Shown here: positions 53,361 through 61,704 of the stretch, piece after piece | How the letters are laid out: each line of letters opens with the position of its first letter | Position numbering within the stretch: the stretch's first letter is position 1 | Assembly: GCF_005048155.1 (NCBI RefSeq) | Contig: NZ_SUMB01000004.1 | Coordinates: forward strand, 558,001 to 622,000 | Direction: 5' to 3' | From: Streptomyces piniterrae | GTDB lineage: Bacteria; Actinomycetota; Actinomycetes; Streptomycetales; Streptomycetaceae | DNA: 64,000 bases | Program-made: the position numbers and the translations under genes | Notes under the pieces: generated by a model | Told to the model about the DNA's origin: nothing | Databases searched by the model: none | What the model saw: the letters and a program-made list of their open reading frames with translations, nothing else

Positions 53361-53402
53361 CGCCGAGAGCCCCGAGCGATCACTCGCTCGGGGCTCTCGG
53401 CG
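53361..53402. terminator. Very strong bidirectional terminator
   Basis: A perfect inverted repeat with 19-bp arms (CGCCGAGAGCCCCGAGCGA, 53361-53379, and its complement 53384-53402) and a 4-nt loop, followed by TTCT. It separates convergent pssA and glycerate kinase genes. Confidence 0.9.
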
Positions 53403-53423
53403 TTCTCCGGCCGGACCGGCCGC

Positions 53424-54581
53424 TCAGGCCAGGAAGTCGCGGGCCAGGTTCTCCGCCGCGCGCTCCAGCAGCGGGCCCGCCTCGGCCATGCAGCGGGCCG
53501 GGTCGGACTCCAGGTCCGTCAGGGCGTAGGCGCGCTGGATGCCGGCGGCGGCGAGCGCCTCGTCGGGCAGCGCGAGCCGGCCGCAGACCGCGACCACGTC
53601 GATGCCCGCCGTACGGGCCGCGGCGGCCACGCCTGCCGGTGCCTTGCCGTGCAGCGTCTGCTCGTCCAGCGAGCCCTCGCCGGTGATCACGAAGGTGGCG
53701 CGCGCCAGCGCCGGCGCGAACCCCAGCACATCCAGCATCACGTCGATACCCGGCCGGAACGCCGCGTCCAGGCCGACCAGCGCGCCGTAGCCGATACCGC
53801 CCGCGGCACCCGCACCCGGGGCCAGCGCGTGCTCCGCGGCCTTGGCGCCGACGGCGGCCTCCAGCACCTCGGCGTAGTGCGCGAGGGCGGCGTCCAGCGT
53901 GGCGACGTCCGCCTCACTGGCGCCCTTCTGCGGGCCGTAGACGGCGGGCGCGCCCTTCGGGCCGGTCAGCGGATTGTCGACGTCGCTGGCGAGCACGATG
54001 TCCGTATGGGCCAGCCGGGGGTCGAGGCCCGACAGGTCGGCCGTCGCCAGGTCCGCCAGCGGGCCGCCGCCCGGGCTGATCGCTTTCCCGTCCGCGTCCA
54101 GAAACTGCGCGCCCAGGGCCGCGAGCATGCCCGCGCCGCCGTCGGTCGTGGCGCTGCCGCCGACGCCGAAGACGATGGACGTGGCTCCCGCGTCCAGCGC
54201 CGCGAGCAGCAGCTCACCGGTGCCGTACGTGGACGCCGTCAGGGGCGCGAAGACGCCCTCCGGGAGGTGCTGGAGGCCGGACGCCTCCGCCATCTCCACC
54301 ACCGCCGTACCGTCCCGGCGCAGCGCGAAGGTGGCCGTCACCGGCACGCCGGTGGGGCCGCTGACCCGCGCCTCATGGCGGGTGAAACCGGCCGCCAGCG
54401 CGGCCGCGACCGTGCCGTCGCCGCCGTCCGCGACCGGGATGGCCGCCACGTCCAGGTCGGGGACCACGCGCCGCAGACCGGCGGTGACATGCTCGGCGAC
54501 CTCGACGGCCGTGAGCGAACCCTTGAACTTGTCCGCGGCGATCAGCACATGTGCTGTGTTCGTCCTTGCTGCGTCCGCCAC
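53424..54581 (-). CDS. Glycerate kinase (GlxK/GarK type)
   Basis: 385 residues. The N-terminal IAADKFKGSLTAVEVAEH, VADGGDGTV and the central FGVGGSATTDGG are signatures of class II bacterial glycerate kinases. It phosphorylates glycerate to 2-phosphoglycerate using ATP, linking glyoxylate metabolism to glycolysis. Glyoxylate is released by the ethylmalonyl-CoA pathway encoded nearby, though this gene is convergent with it. GTG 54581 has AAGGGG upstream. Confidence 0.93.
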   Translation of the reverse strand: MADAARTNTAHVLIAADKFKGSLTAVEVAEHVTAGLRRVVPDLDVAAIPVADGGDGTVAAALAAGFTRHEARVSGPTGVPVTATFALRRDGTAVVEMAEASGLQHLPEGVFAPLTASTYGTGELLLAALDAGATSIVFGVGGSATTDGGAGMLAALGAQFLDADGKAISPGGGPLADLATADLSGLDPRLAHTDIVLASDVDNPLTGPKGAPAVYGPQKGASEADVATLDAALAHYAEVLEAAVGAKAAEHALAPGAGAAGGIGYGALVGLDAAFRPGIDVMLDVLGFAPALARATFVITGEGSLDEQTLHGKAPAGVAAAARTAGIDVVAVCGRLALPDEALAAAGIQRAYALTDLESDPARCMAEAGPLLERAAENLARDFLA

Positions 54582-54897
54582 CGTGTGTTTCCCCTTGCTT
54601 TCGAGCTGGCAGTCGCACCCGCTGCGACCTTATCCGGCGAGAGGGCCCGGCGAACAGGGCACACGGTTCGGGAAGGGTGACGGAAGGGTGACGAAGGGGA
54701 GATCCGAGGGAGATCACGGCTGATTCTCCAAGATTTCGGGATATCCGGAACCGGTCCGGGCGTCGGCGTGGCCGGTGCGGGCGGGGCGGCCCGGCCCCGA
54801 CGCACCCGGCGCTCCCTGCCCCGACGCTCCCGTCGCGGACCGTGCGAGCTCTGGCGTCCGCTTCGCGAGCCGCTGACCAGCCCCTAGGCTCACGAAT
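54582..54897. promoter_or_regulatory. 316 bp divergent region between glycerate kinase and NUDIX genes
   Basis: No supported gene. GAAGGGTGACG occurs twice in tandem around 54671-54692. A 16-bp near-palindrome, TTCGGGATATCCGGAA (54735-54750), lies about 150 bp before the NUDIX gene and is a candidate operator. No consensus promoter was recognised. Confidence 0.45.
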
Positions 54898-55407
54898 GTG
54901 ACGACCATGGATTACGCCGCTTACATCGCCAGTCTGCCGCGCGTCCTCGCGGGCGCGGGCGCCATCTTCCGTGACGCCGAGGACCGCATTCTGCTCGTCG
55001 AGCCCAACTACCGCGACACCTGGATCCTGCCCGGCGGCACCGTCGAGTCGGACGCCGGCGAATCGCCCCGGCAGGCCGCCCGCCGTGAGACGGCCGAGGA
55101 GATCGGCCTCGACGTCGAGCTGGGCGCGCTGCTGGCCGTCGACTGGGTGCGCGGGGAGGGACGGCCGCCGCTGGTGTCGTATCTGTACGACGGCGGGGTG
55201 CTGGACGCGGCGCAGCTCGCGGCGATCCGGCTGCAGGAGGAGGAGCTGCTGTCCTGGCGGCTGGTGCACTGGGCCGAGGCCGAGAAACTGCTGAACCCGG
55301 AGATGGTGCTGCGTGTCCGCGCCGCGCTGGACGCCCTCGCGGACGGCCGCGGGCCCGTGGAACTGGAGGACGGCCTGCCGCAGGGGAAGGCCGCCGGCCG
55401 GCAGTAG
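54898..55407 (+). CDS. NUDIX hydrolase
   Basis: 169 residues. The NUDIX helix is readable as GGTVESDAGESPRQAARRE followed by TAEEIG: Glu55 is seven residues before Arg63-Glu64, and the EE pair lies at 67-68. There is a two-residue insertion (SD) in the loop between the Gly and the first Glu compared with the usual GX5E spacing. It hydrolyses a nucleoside diphosphate derivative; the substrate is unknown. GTG 54898 or ATG 54907 could be the start; neither has a strong RBS. Confidence 0.88.
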   Translation: MTTMDYAAYIASLPRVLAGAGAIFRDAEDRILLVEPNYRDTWILPGGTVESDAGESPRQAARRETAEEIGLDVELGALLAVDWVRGEGRPPLVSYLYDGGVLDAAQLAAIRLQEEELLSWRLVHWAEAEKLLNPEMVLRVRAALDALADGRGPVELEDGLPQGKAAGRQ

Positions 55408-55443
55408 TGCCCCAGCCGGGACCCATGTCTGATCAGCGGCCGG

Positions 55444-56079
55444 TCAGCGGCTGATGCCGACCGCGTGGGCGTGGGTCTTCGGGTCGGGGATGAAGTCCAG
55501 CATGGCTCGGGCGACGTCGGAGCGGGTGATGACGCTGCCGGCCGGGCCGGCTTCGATGGCGTGGCGGTAGCGGCCCTCGCCCGGCTTGTCGAGGAGGCGG
55601 GGCGGGCGTACGACGGTCCAGTCGAGGTCGCTCGCGCGCAGTACCGCCTCCATCCGCTCCAGGTCGGTGTAGAGCTCCTTGAGGACCGCCCACAGCAGGG
55701 GCCCGAACACCCGGTGGGCGAGCATCGGCTGGCCCGCTCCGGTGCGGTTCAGGGGGCCAGCGCTGACGACGAGGAGGCGCCGTACGCCGGTCGCGTTCAT
55801 CGCGTCGACCACGGCGCGGGCCGAGGTGGAGGCGGGCCGGAGCGGGTCGTGCCGACCGGCCTGGCCCATGCCGGAGAGCACGGCGTCGGCGCCGTCGATC
55901 GCGGTTTCGACGGAGGCGGCGTCGAGCGCGTCCGTGCGGACGATCTTCAGGCGGTCATGGCGTTCGGTCAGTTTCTCCGGGCTGCGGAGAGCGGCGGTCA
56001 CGTCGTGCCCGTCGGCCAGGGCGTGTGTGACGAGTTGGCGGCCGACACCGCCCGAGGCGCCGAGGATGGTGAGTTTCAT
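55444..56079 (-). CDS. NAD(P)-binding, NmrA/SDR-atypical family protein
   Basis: 211 residues. The Rossmann start MKLTILGASGGVGRQLV with GASGGVG and the later VVSAGPLNRTG and DWTVVRPPRLLD blocks identify an atypical SDR of the NmrA/SDR5 type, related to biliverdin reductase B-like enzymes. The usual SDR catalytic Tyr/Lys pair is not evident, so a reductase or redox-sensing role is open. It diverges from a TetR gene that probably represses it. ATG 56079 with GGGAGAAG. Confidence 0.88.
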   Translation of the reverse strand: MKLTILGASGGVGRQLVTHALADGHDVTAALRSPEKLTERHDRLKIVRTDALDAASVETAIDGADAVLSGMGQAGRHDPLRPASTSARAVVDAMNATGVRRLLVVSAGPLNRTGAGQPMLAHRVFGPLLWAVLKELYTDLERMEAVLRASDLDWTVVRPPRLLDKPGEGRYRHAIEAGPAGSVITRSDVARAMLDFIPDPKTHAHAVGISR

Positions 56080-56143
56080 GGCTTCTCCCGAGGTTGGCGT
56101 GGGGAGCTGGACGGTGAATGAGGACGACGCAGCAGAGGGGTGA

Positions 56144-56184
56144 GTGAGTGCTTACCCACCAGTGTGGGTGAGTGTTCACTCACC
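56144..56184. promoter_or_regulatory. Two TetR-type operators between the NmrA-like gene and tetR
   Basis: GGTGAGTGTTCACTCACC (56167-56184) is a perfect 18-bp palindrome. A weaker copy, GTGAGTGCTTACCCAC (56144-56159), lies 24 bp upstream, centre to centre. Sites at about two helical turns suggest cooperative binding by the divergent TetR protein. Confidence 0.8.
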
Positions 56185-56204
56185 TGTCAATGTAGGGTTG
56201 CGGC

Positions 56205-56864
56205 ATGAGCCGAGACGCCGCCGCCCCGCTGACCGGGGGCGCCCTGACGCGCTCCCGGATCCTCGACGCCGCCGCCCTGCTGATGACCACCGTGGGACTG
56301 ACCCGTACGACCACCAAGCAGATCGCCAGGGAGGCCGGCTGCTCGGAGGCCGCGCTCTACAAGCACTTCCGCAACAAGGAGGAGATCTTCGTCCGGGTGC
56401 TGCACGAGCGCGTACCGCAGTTCTCCGACGCCTTGGCGCGGCTGCCGGACCAGGCCGGTGACGAGCGCGGCCCGGCCGGGCACCTCCAGGAGGTCACGCT
56501 GGCCGCGGTCCGTTTCTATCGGCGGGCGTTCCCCATGGCGGCGTCCCTGTTCGCCAGCCCCGAACTGCTGGCCACGCACCGCCGCAAGCTCGACGAGCTG
56601 GGCACCGTGGGGCCGCAGACCGCCACCCAGCATCTGGCCGCGTATCTGAAGGCGGAGCAGGCGCTGGGCAGGATCTCGGCCGGCCTCGATCCGCATGCGG
56701 CGGCCGGGCTGCTCATCGGGGCCTGTTTCCACCGGGCCTTTCTGGATCTCTTCTTCGGTGCGGAGGCGCCTGAGGGGGCGCTGCGGCCCGAGGGCGAGGA
56801 GGAGTTCGCGGCGGAGACCGTCCGGGCGCTGCTGGCGGGCCTCACCCCGCCGGCCGGGCGGTAA
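56205..56864 (+). CDS. TetR family transcriptional regulator
   Basis: 219 residues. HTH at about 15-60 (TTTKQIAREAGCSEAALYKH) is canonical. The C-terminal domain contains RRAFPMAASLFASPELL and a typical late helix (LLIGACFHRAFLDLFF). ATG 56205 lies shortly after a perfect operator, so it is likely autoregulated. The divergent NmrA-like gene is the probable target. Ligand unknown. Confidence 0.92.
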   Translation: MSRDAAAPLTGGALTRSRILDAAALLMTTVGLTRTTTKQIAREAGCSEAALYKHFRNKEEIFVRVLHERVPQFSDALARLPDQAGDERGPAGHLQEVTLAAVRFYRRAFPMAASLFASPELLATHRRKLDELGTVGPQTATQHLAAYLKAEQALGRISAGLDPHAAAGLLIGACFHRAFLDLFFGAEAPEGALRPEGEEEFAAETVRALLAGLTPPAGR

Positions 56865-56891
56865 CGGCGCCGCGTCCCCGCCCGCCCGCTG

Positions 56892-57437
56892 TCAGCCCCA
56901 CGCCTCCGCCGGGAACAGGGCACTGTCCGTACGCTCGAAGGCGAGCAGGCGGCGTTTGCGGTCGAGGCCGCCGCCGTAGCCGGTGAGGCTGCCGTCGGCG
57001 CCCACGACGCGATGGCAGGGGACGATGATGCCGACCGGATTCCGCCCGTTGGCCAGGCCGACGGCGCGGGCGGCTGAGGGCGCGCCGAGTCGTTCGGCGA
57101 GCTGCCCGTAGCTGGTGGTCTCGCCGTACGGGATGGTGCGCAGGGCCGCCCAGACGCGGCGCTGGAACGGTGTGCCGCGGAGGGCGAGCGGCACGTCGAA
57201 GGTGGTCAACTCGCCGCGGAAATAGGCCCGGAGCTGGGTGATGGTTTCGCCGAACGGGGTGTCTTCGGGGTCTGCCGGGTGTCCGAACGTCTCCTGTGGT
57301 GGGCGGTGGCGCTGGTCCGTCATGTAGAGCCCGGTGAGGGCGTCGTCGGCGGCGACGAGGGTGAGCGGGCCCACCGGGGTGTCGTCGAGGACGGTGTGGG
57401 TGATGACGGCGTCCGGGTCGGGTGTGTGAACGGTCAT
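56892..57437 (-). CDS. ogt: Methylated-DNA--protein-cysteine methyltransferase (second copy)
   Basis: 181 residues, with IVPCHRVVG (Cys141) as alkyl acceptor and TIPYGETTSYGQLAERLGAP as the DNA-binding helix region. Unlike the copy at 12975 it has a longer N-terminal domain of Ada/Ogt type. It lies 49 bp after the AdaA-AlkA gene on the same strand and is likely coexpressed in response to alkylation damage. ATG 57437 has no strong RBS. Confidence 0.93.
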   Translation of the reverse strand: MTVHTPDPDAVITHTVLDDTPVGPLTLVAADDALTGLYMTDQRHRPPQETFGHPADPEDTPFGETITQLRAYFRGELTTFDVPLALRGTPFQRRVWAALRTIPYGETTSYGQLAERLGAPSAARAVGLANGRNPVGIIVPCHRVVGADGSLTGYGGGLDRKRRLLAFERTDSALFPAEAWG

Positions 57438-57447
57438 GGCGGCGGGC

Positions 57448-57510
57448 TCAGTTCGTCGGGAGGTGGTTGATTCGGAGATGGGTGGTTCAGTTCGTCGGGA
57501 GGTGGTTGAT
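57448..57510. repeat. 24-bp direct repeat at the alkA-ogt junction
   Basis: A 24-bp sequence starting TCAGTTCGTC occurs at 57448-57471 and again, identically, at 57487-57510 (period 39). The second copy includes the stop codon and last residues of the AdaA-AlkA gene, so the junction arose by a local duplication. Confidence 0.75.
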
Positions 57511-58956
57511 GGGGTGGTCGCCGGTCGCCCAGAGGTACTGGACGGCATACGCGCGCCAGGGGCGCCAGAGCGCGGAGTGCCGGATGAGGGCGGCGGGGGT
57601 GGCGGGCATACCGAGTTCGGCGGCGGCGCGGCGCAGGCCGAGGTCGGTGGGGGTGAAGGCGTCGGGGTCGCCGAGGGCGCGCATGGCGACGCATTCGACG
57701 GTCCAGGGGCCGATGCCCGGCAGGGAGACGAGTTGGGCGCGGGCCGCTTCCCGGTCGCTGCCGACGCCGAGTTGCAGCGCGCCGGAGGCGAGGGCGGCGA
57801 CCAGTCCGGTGAGGGTGGCGCGGCGGGTGCGGGGCATGGCCAGGGACTCGGGGTCGAGTTCGGCGAGTGCGGCGGCGGGCGGGAAGAGGTGGGTCAGGCC
57901 GCCGCCCGGGTCGTCGATCTTCTCGCCGTGCGCGAGGACCAGCCGTCCGGCGTGGGTGCGGGCGGCCGCGGTGGAGACCTGCTGGCCGAGTACGGCGCGG
58001 ACGGCGAATTCGTCGGCGTCGACGGTGCGTGGGACGCGGCGGCCGGGTGCCTTGTCGACGAGCGGGGCCAGTTGCGGGTCGTCGCGGAGCAGTCCGTCGA
58101 CGGCCTCCGGGTCCGCGTCGAGGTCGAGCATCCGTCGGCAGCGGGCGATGGCGCCGGCCAGGTCGCGCAGGTCGGTGAGGGACAGGCGGCAGTCGATGTG
58201 GTCGGGGCGCGGGGAGAGGGCGACGATGCCGTGTCCGTAGGGGAGGTCGAGGGTGCGGCGGTAGGCGCCGTCCCGCCATTCCTCGACGCCGGGGACGGCG
58301 GTGGCGGCGAGGTGCCCGAAGAGGTTGTCGGGGTTGAGCGGGCGGCGGAAGGGCAGCCGCAGGGCGAGTGTGCCGGGTGCCGCGCGCAGGCCGGGCTGGG
58401 CGCGTTTGCGCAGGTCGGTCGGGGAGAGCGCGAAGACCTCCCGTACCGTCTCGTTGAAGGTGCGGATGCTGGCGAATCCGGCGGCGAACGCGACGTCGGC
58501 CATCGGCAGGGCCGTGGTCTCCACCAGGAGGCGGGCGGTCTGGGCGCGTTGGGCGCGGGCCAGGGCGAGCGGGCCGGCGCCGAGTTCCGCCAGCAGCTGG
58601 CGTTCGATCTGGCGGGTGCTGTAGCCGAGGCGGGCGGCCAGGCCCGGGACGCCTTCGCGGTCGACGATGCCGTCGCCGATCAGACGCATGGCGCGGGCGA
58701 CGAGGTCGGCGCGCTCGTCCCACTGCGGGGAGCCGGGGCTGGCGTCGGGGCGGCACCGTTTGCAGGCCCGGAATCCGGCCTGCTGCGCGGCTGCGGCGCT
58801 CCCGTAGAAGCGCATGTTCTCGGGCTTGGGCGGCACCACCGGGCAGCTGGGACGGCAGTAGATACGGGTGGTGAGCACGGCGGTGTAGAACCAGCCGTCG
58901 AAACGGGCGTCCTTGGACTGCACGGCGCGGAGACAGCGCTCGGTGTCGGTGTGCAT
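57487..58956 (-). CDS. AdaA-AlkA fusion: methylphosphotriester sensor/regulator with 3-methyladenine glycosylase
   Basis: 489 residues. The N-terminal Ada Zn domain has Cys34, Cys38, Cys65 and Cys68 (CRPSC, CKRC), and Cys38-like residues accept the methyl group from phosphotriesters. An AraC-type HTH follows (about 80-185). Then comes an AlkA N-terminal domain and an HhH-GPD glycosylase domain with LPGIGPWTVECVAM and catalytic Asp438 (TPTDLG). One protein therefore senses methylation, activates transcription and excises damaged bases. Next on the same strand is ogt. ATG 58956 has GAGGAA upstream. Confidence 0.95.
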   Translation of the reverse strand: MHTDTERCLRAVQSKDARFDGWFYTAVLTTRIYCRPSCPVVPPKPENMRFYGSAAAAQQAGFRACKRCRPDASPGSPQWDERADLVARAMRLIGDGIVDREGVPGLAARLGYSTRQIERQLLAELGAGPLALARAQRAQTARLLVETTALPMADVAFAAGFASIRTFNETVREVFALSPTDLRKRAQPGLRAAPGTLALRLPFRRPLNPDNLFGHLAATAVPGVEEWRDGAYRRTLDLPYGHGIVALSPRPDHIDCRLSLTDLRDLAGAIARCRRMLDLDADPEAVDGLLRDDPQLAPLVDKAPGRRVPRTVDADEFAVRAVLGQQVSTAAARTHAGRLVLAHGEKIDDPGGGLTHLFPPAAALAELDPESLAMPRTRRATLTGLVAALASGALQLGVGSDREAARAQLVSLPGIGPWTVECVAMRALGDPDAFTPTDLGLRRAAAELGMPATPAALIRHSALWRPWRAYAVQYLWATGDHPINHLPTN

Positions 58957-59035
58957 GGCGTCAAGGATTCCTCAGCCGACGGGTCGCGGCTGGCGAGAAT
59001 CCGACATCAAGGTGGGGGGCCAGGGGGCGGGGGCC

Positions 59036-60025
59036 TCATGGCGCACCGGCCGAGCCGAAGCGGTCGAGTGCGTTGATCACCTCGGTGCGGGTCGAGTCGC
59101 TGCCCTTGTGCCCGGCGTCCTGGATCAGGATCAGCCGGGCGTCCGGCCAGGCGCGGGCCAGTTCCCAGGCGGTGTGCGGCGGGCCGCTCAGGTCGTGGCG
59201 GCCGTGGATGAGGACGCCGGGGATGCCGGCGAGGCGGCCGGCGTCGCGCAGCAGGGCGCCTTCTTCCAGCCATGCGCCGTGCGAGAAGTAGTGCGCGCAG
59301 ATCCGGACCAGGGCCTGGCGCGCCGCCGAGGGCCGGTCCCCGAAGGGGTTGGGGGCGCCGTGCGGCTCCAGGGAGAGCACCGCGTCCTCCCAGGCGCACC
59401 AGTCGGCGGTGGCCTTCTCCCGTACGGCGGGGTCGGGGTCCTCCATCAGGCGGGCGTAGGCCGCGACGATGTCGCCGTCCCTGCCGACCCCGGGGGCACC
59501 GGCGAGGAAGCGCTCCCACTCCTCGGGGAAGAACCGGCCGACGCCCCGGTAGAGCCAGTCGGTCTCCGAGCGCCGGGTCGTGGTGACGCTGGGGATGACG
59601 ATCTCCGACACCCGGTCCGGGTGGCGTTCCGCGTAGGCGAGGATCAGGGTCGAGCCCCACGAGCCGCCGAACAACAGCCAGCGGTCGATGCCGAGATGCA
59701 CGCGCAGCCGTTCCATGTCGGCGAGCAGATGCTCGGTCGTGTTGTGGCGCATGTCGGTGGCGGGGTCGCCGGCGTGCGGGGTGCTGCGGCCGCAGCCGCG
59801 CTGGTCGAAGAGGACGACCCGGTAGCGGGCGGGGTCGAAGATCCGTCGTGGGCCTGCCGTGCAGCCCGAGCCGGGGCCGCCGTGGACGACGAGCGCGGGC
59901 TTGCCGTCCGGGTTGCCGCAGACTTCCCAGTAGACGAGGTTGCCGTCGCCGACGTCGAGCATCCCGTTGTCGTACGGCTCGATCGGCGGATAGGGCTCCC
60001 GCGTACGAGCCGGCTCACCCGACAT
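59036..60025 (-). CDS. pip: Proline iminopeptidase
   Basis: 329 residues of the S33 alpha/beta hydrolase family. VVHGGPGSGC forms the oxyanion hole. The nucleophile elbow is GGSWGS (Ser122), with Asp278 (GRHDLS) and His306 (AGHKGSD). It removes N-terminal proline from peptides in the cytoplasm. Its start overlaps the tautomerase gene by 11 nt, so the two are translated together; a functional link is not obvious. Confidence 0.93.
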   Translation of the reverse strand: MSGEPARTREPYPPIEPYDNGMLDVGDGNLVYWEVCGNPDGKPALVVHGGPGSGCTAGPRRIFDPARYRVVLFDQRGCGRSTPHAGDPATDMRHNTTEHLLADMERLRVHLGIDRWLLFGGSWGSTLILAYAERHPDRVSEIVIPSVTTTRRSETDWLYRGVGRFFPEEWERFLAGAPGVGRDGDIVAAYARLMEDPDPAVREKATADWCAWEDAVLSLEPHGAPNPFGDRPSAARQALVRICAHYFSHGAWLEEGALLRDAGRLAGIPGVLIHGRHDLSGPPHTAWELARAWPDARLILIQDAGHKGSDSTRTEVINALDRFGSAGAP

Positions 60026-60374
60026 GTTTGGTGTACACCGGGCCGAGGTCGATCACGTCCACCGATGCGTGCACCACCGTGTCGGGTACATCTGCCGTGT
60101 GGGTGCGGACCAGTTCGAGTACGGCGCGGCTCAGCGCGGCCTTGGCTTCCGTCGTACGGCCGGGCAGGATCGCGAAATCTATGTGGATCAGGGCCTGGCC
60201 GTGTTCGCCGTTGGCGATGACGGTCTCGTCGACGCGCCGGAAGCGGGTCTTGCAGCTCTCGACGGTGATGCCGTCGACCGTTTTGGCCGCCAGGGAGTGG
60301 AGTTCGAGGGCGAAGCGGCGGCGGTCGAGGACGTCGTCCAGCGGCTTGTCGTAGTCGATGGTGATGTGCGGCAT
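60015..60374 (-). CDS. CHMI-type tautomerase (5-carboxymethyl-2-hydroxymuconate isomerase family)
   Basis: 119 residues, starting MPHITIDYDK with the catalytic Pro exposed after Met removal. The segment RFRRVDETVIANGEHGQALI and a late LVRTHTADV resemble the HpaF family of the 4-OT superfamily. It isomerises enol/keto acids of aromatic catabolism in other bacteria; no homoprotocatechuate genes are nearby, so the role here is uncertain. ATG 60374 is preceded by GAGAGG. Confidence 0.85.
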   Translation of the reverse strand: MPHITIDYDKPLDDVLDRRRFALELHSLAAKTVDGITVESCKTRFRRVDETVIANGEHGQALIHIDFAILPGRTTEAKAALSRAVLELVRTHTADVPDTVVHASVDVIDLGPVYTKHVG

Positions 60375-60499
60375 GTACCTCTCCGGGTTGCGTCCTTCTC
60401 GGTTGCGTCGTTCTCTTCGGGTGGTCCAACCGTCGCGCGGGCTCCGTCATTCCCGAAAGCGCGGATCGGGACTCGGTTGTTCGCGCGCTGTGCGCCCTG

Positions 60500-61585
60500 C
60501 TAGTGGACCGCCCAGCCCCTGTCCCGCAGGGCGTCGGTCAGCGGGCGGGCGGCGTCCGGGGCGACCAGCAGCTCGACCGAGTCGAGCGGGGCGGCCGTCG
60601 TGTCCGGCAACAGCATGTCCTCCAGGTCCACTCGCGCCGCGCTCACGTCGTCGAGCAGCCGCTCCAGCCGTCGGTCCGGGTCGGCCATGGAGACCGAGAC
60701 CATGGTGTGGCCGCCCGGCCCTGCGACGCCGTATGTGGTGGCGATACGGGCCCGGCCCTCGCTGCCGCGCCGCAGTAGGTCGGTCAGGTCCGCGAGGGCG
60801 GTTTCCTGCTGGTCCGTCGGCCCCTCGGTCAGCCGGGCCAGTGCGTCGGCGGTCCGCTCCAGGTCCCGGGTGAGTTCGGCGAGCAGCGGGACGAGCGCAG
60901 CGGCGTTGGCGGCGAGGATGTCCGTCCACAGCGCGGCGTCACCGGCGGCGATCCGGGTGACGTCCCGTATGCCGCGGCCGGCCAGCCGTACCGCGTGGTC
61001 CTCGCCCTCCAGCAGCCGGGCCGCGGTGAGGCTCGCCACCAGGTGGGGCAGATGGGAGACCAGTGCCACCGCACGGTCGTGGTCCGGTGGTTCGAGCAGT
61101 ACCGGAACGGCGCCGCACAGCGACACCAGTTCCAGGGCGCGGTTGAGGGCGGTTTCGCTGGTTTCCGGGGTCGGGGTGAGCACCCAGTGGCGGTCCTTGA
61201 AGAGGTCGGCGCGGGCGGACAGCGGCCCGGAGCGCTCCCGTCCGGCCAGCGGGTGCCCGCCCACCAGGGCGCTGGTGTCGCATCCGAGGGCCAGGCACTC
61301 GGCGTGCGGCAGCGCCTTGACGCTCGACACGTCCGTGTACACCGTGGCGAGTTTGTCCTTCTGGTGGTCGGCGATGGTCCTGGCGACGACCGAGGGCGGG
61401 ACGCAGATGACGGCGATGTCCACGGGTGCCGAGGGCGGTTGGGGCGTGCCCGCGCCGCGTGCGGCGGCCAGCCGCACGCTGTGGGGGTCGCGGTCGATCA
61501 GGTGGGTGGTCACTCCCCGGCTGGTGAGGGCCAGGGCGATCGACGTGCCGATGAGTCCGGTGCCGACGACTGCAGCGGTATGCAA
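60500..61585 (-). CDS. Prephenate dehydrogenase with C-terminal ACT-like domain
   Basis: 361 residues. The NAD(P) fold starts at once with VVGTGLIGTSIALAL (GxGxxG at 8-13). GGHPLAGRERSGP and the DHDRAVALVSHLPHLVASL catalytic block mark a TyrA-type dehydrogenase. A C-terminal region (about 290-361, MVSVSMADPDRRLERLLDDV) resembles an ACT regulatory domain. It oxidises prephenate to 4-hydroxyphenylpyruvate. The start is TTG 61585, supported by GAGGAG at 7 nt. It sits beside an amino-acid exporter and an aminotransferase rather than with aro genes. Confidence 0.9.
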   Translation of the reverse strand: MHTAAVVGTGLIGTSIALALTSRGVTTHLIDRDPHSVRLAAARGAGTPQPPSAPVDIAVICVPPSVVARTIADHQKDKLATVYTDVSSVKALPHAECLALGCDTSALVGGHPLAGRERSGPLSARADLFKDRHWVLTPTPETSETALNRALELVSLCGAVPVLLEPPDHDRAVALVSHLPHLVASLTAARLLEGEDHAVRLAGRGIRDVTRIAAGDAALWTDILAANAAALVPLLAELTRDLERTADALARLTEGPTDQQETALADLTDLLRRGSEGRARIATTYGVAGPGGHTMVSVSMADPDRRLERLLDDVSAARVDLEDMLLPDTTAAPLDSVELLVAPDAARPLTDALRDRGWAVH

Positions 61586-61704
61586 GGTGTCGCTCCTCGA
61601 CCGTGGTGAGTGGGGGCGGCGCGTCCGTTCCGGCACGTCCGTTACTGCGCGTCCGTCCGGCCCGTCCGGGGGACGGACGGGCCCGGACGGGCGTCGGGAA
61701 CGGG

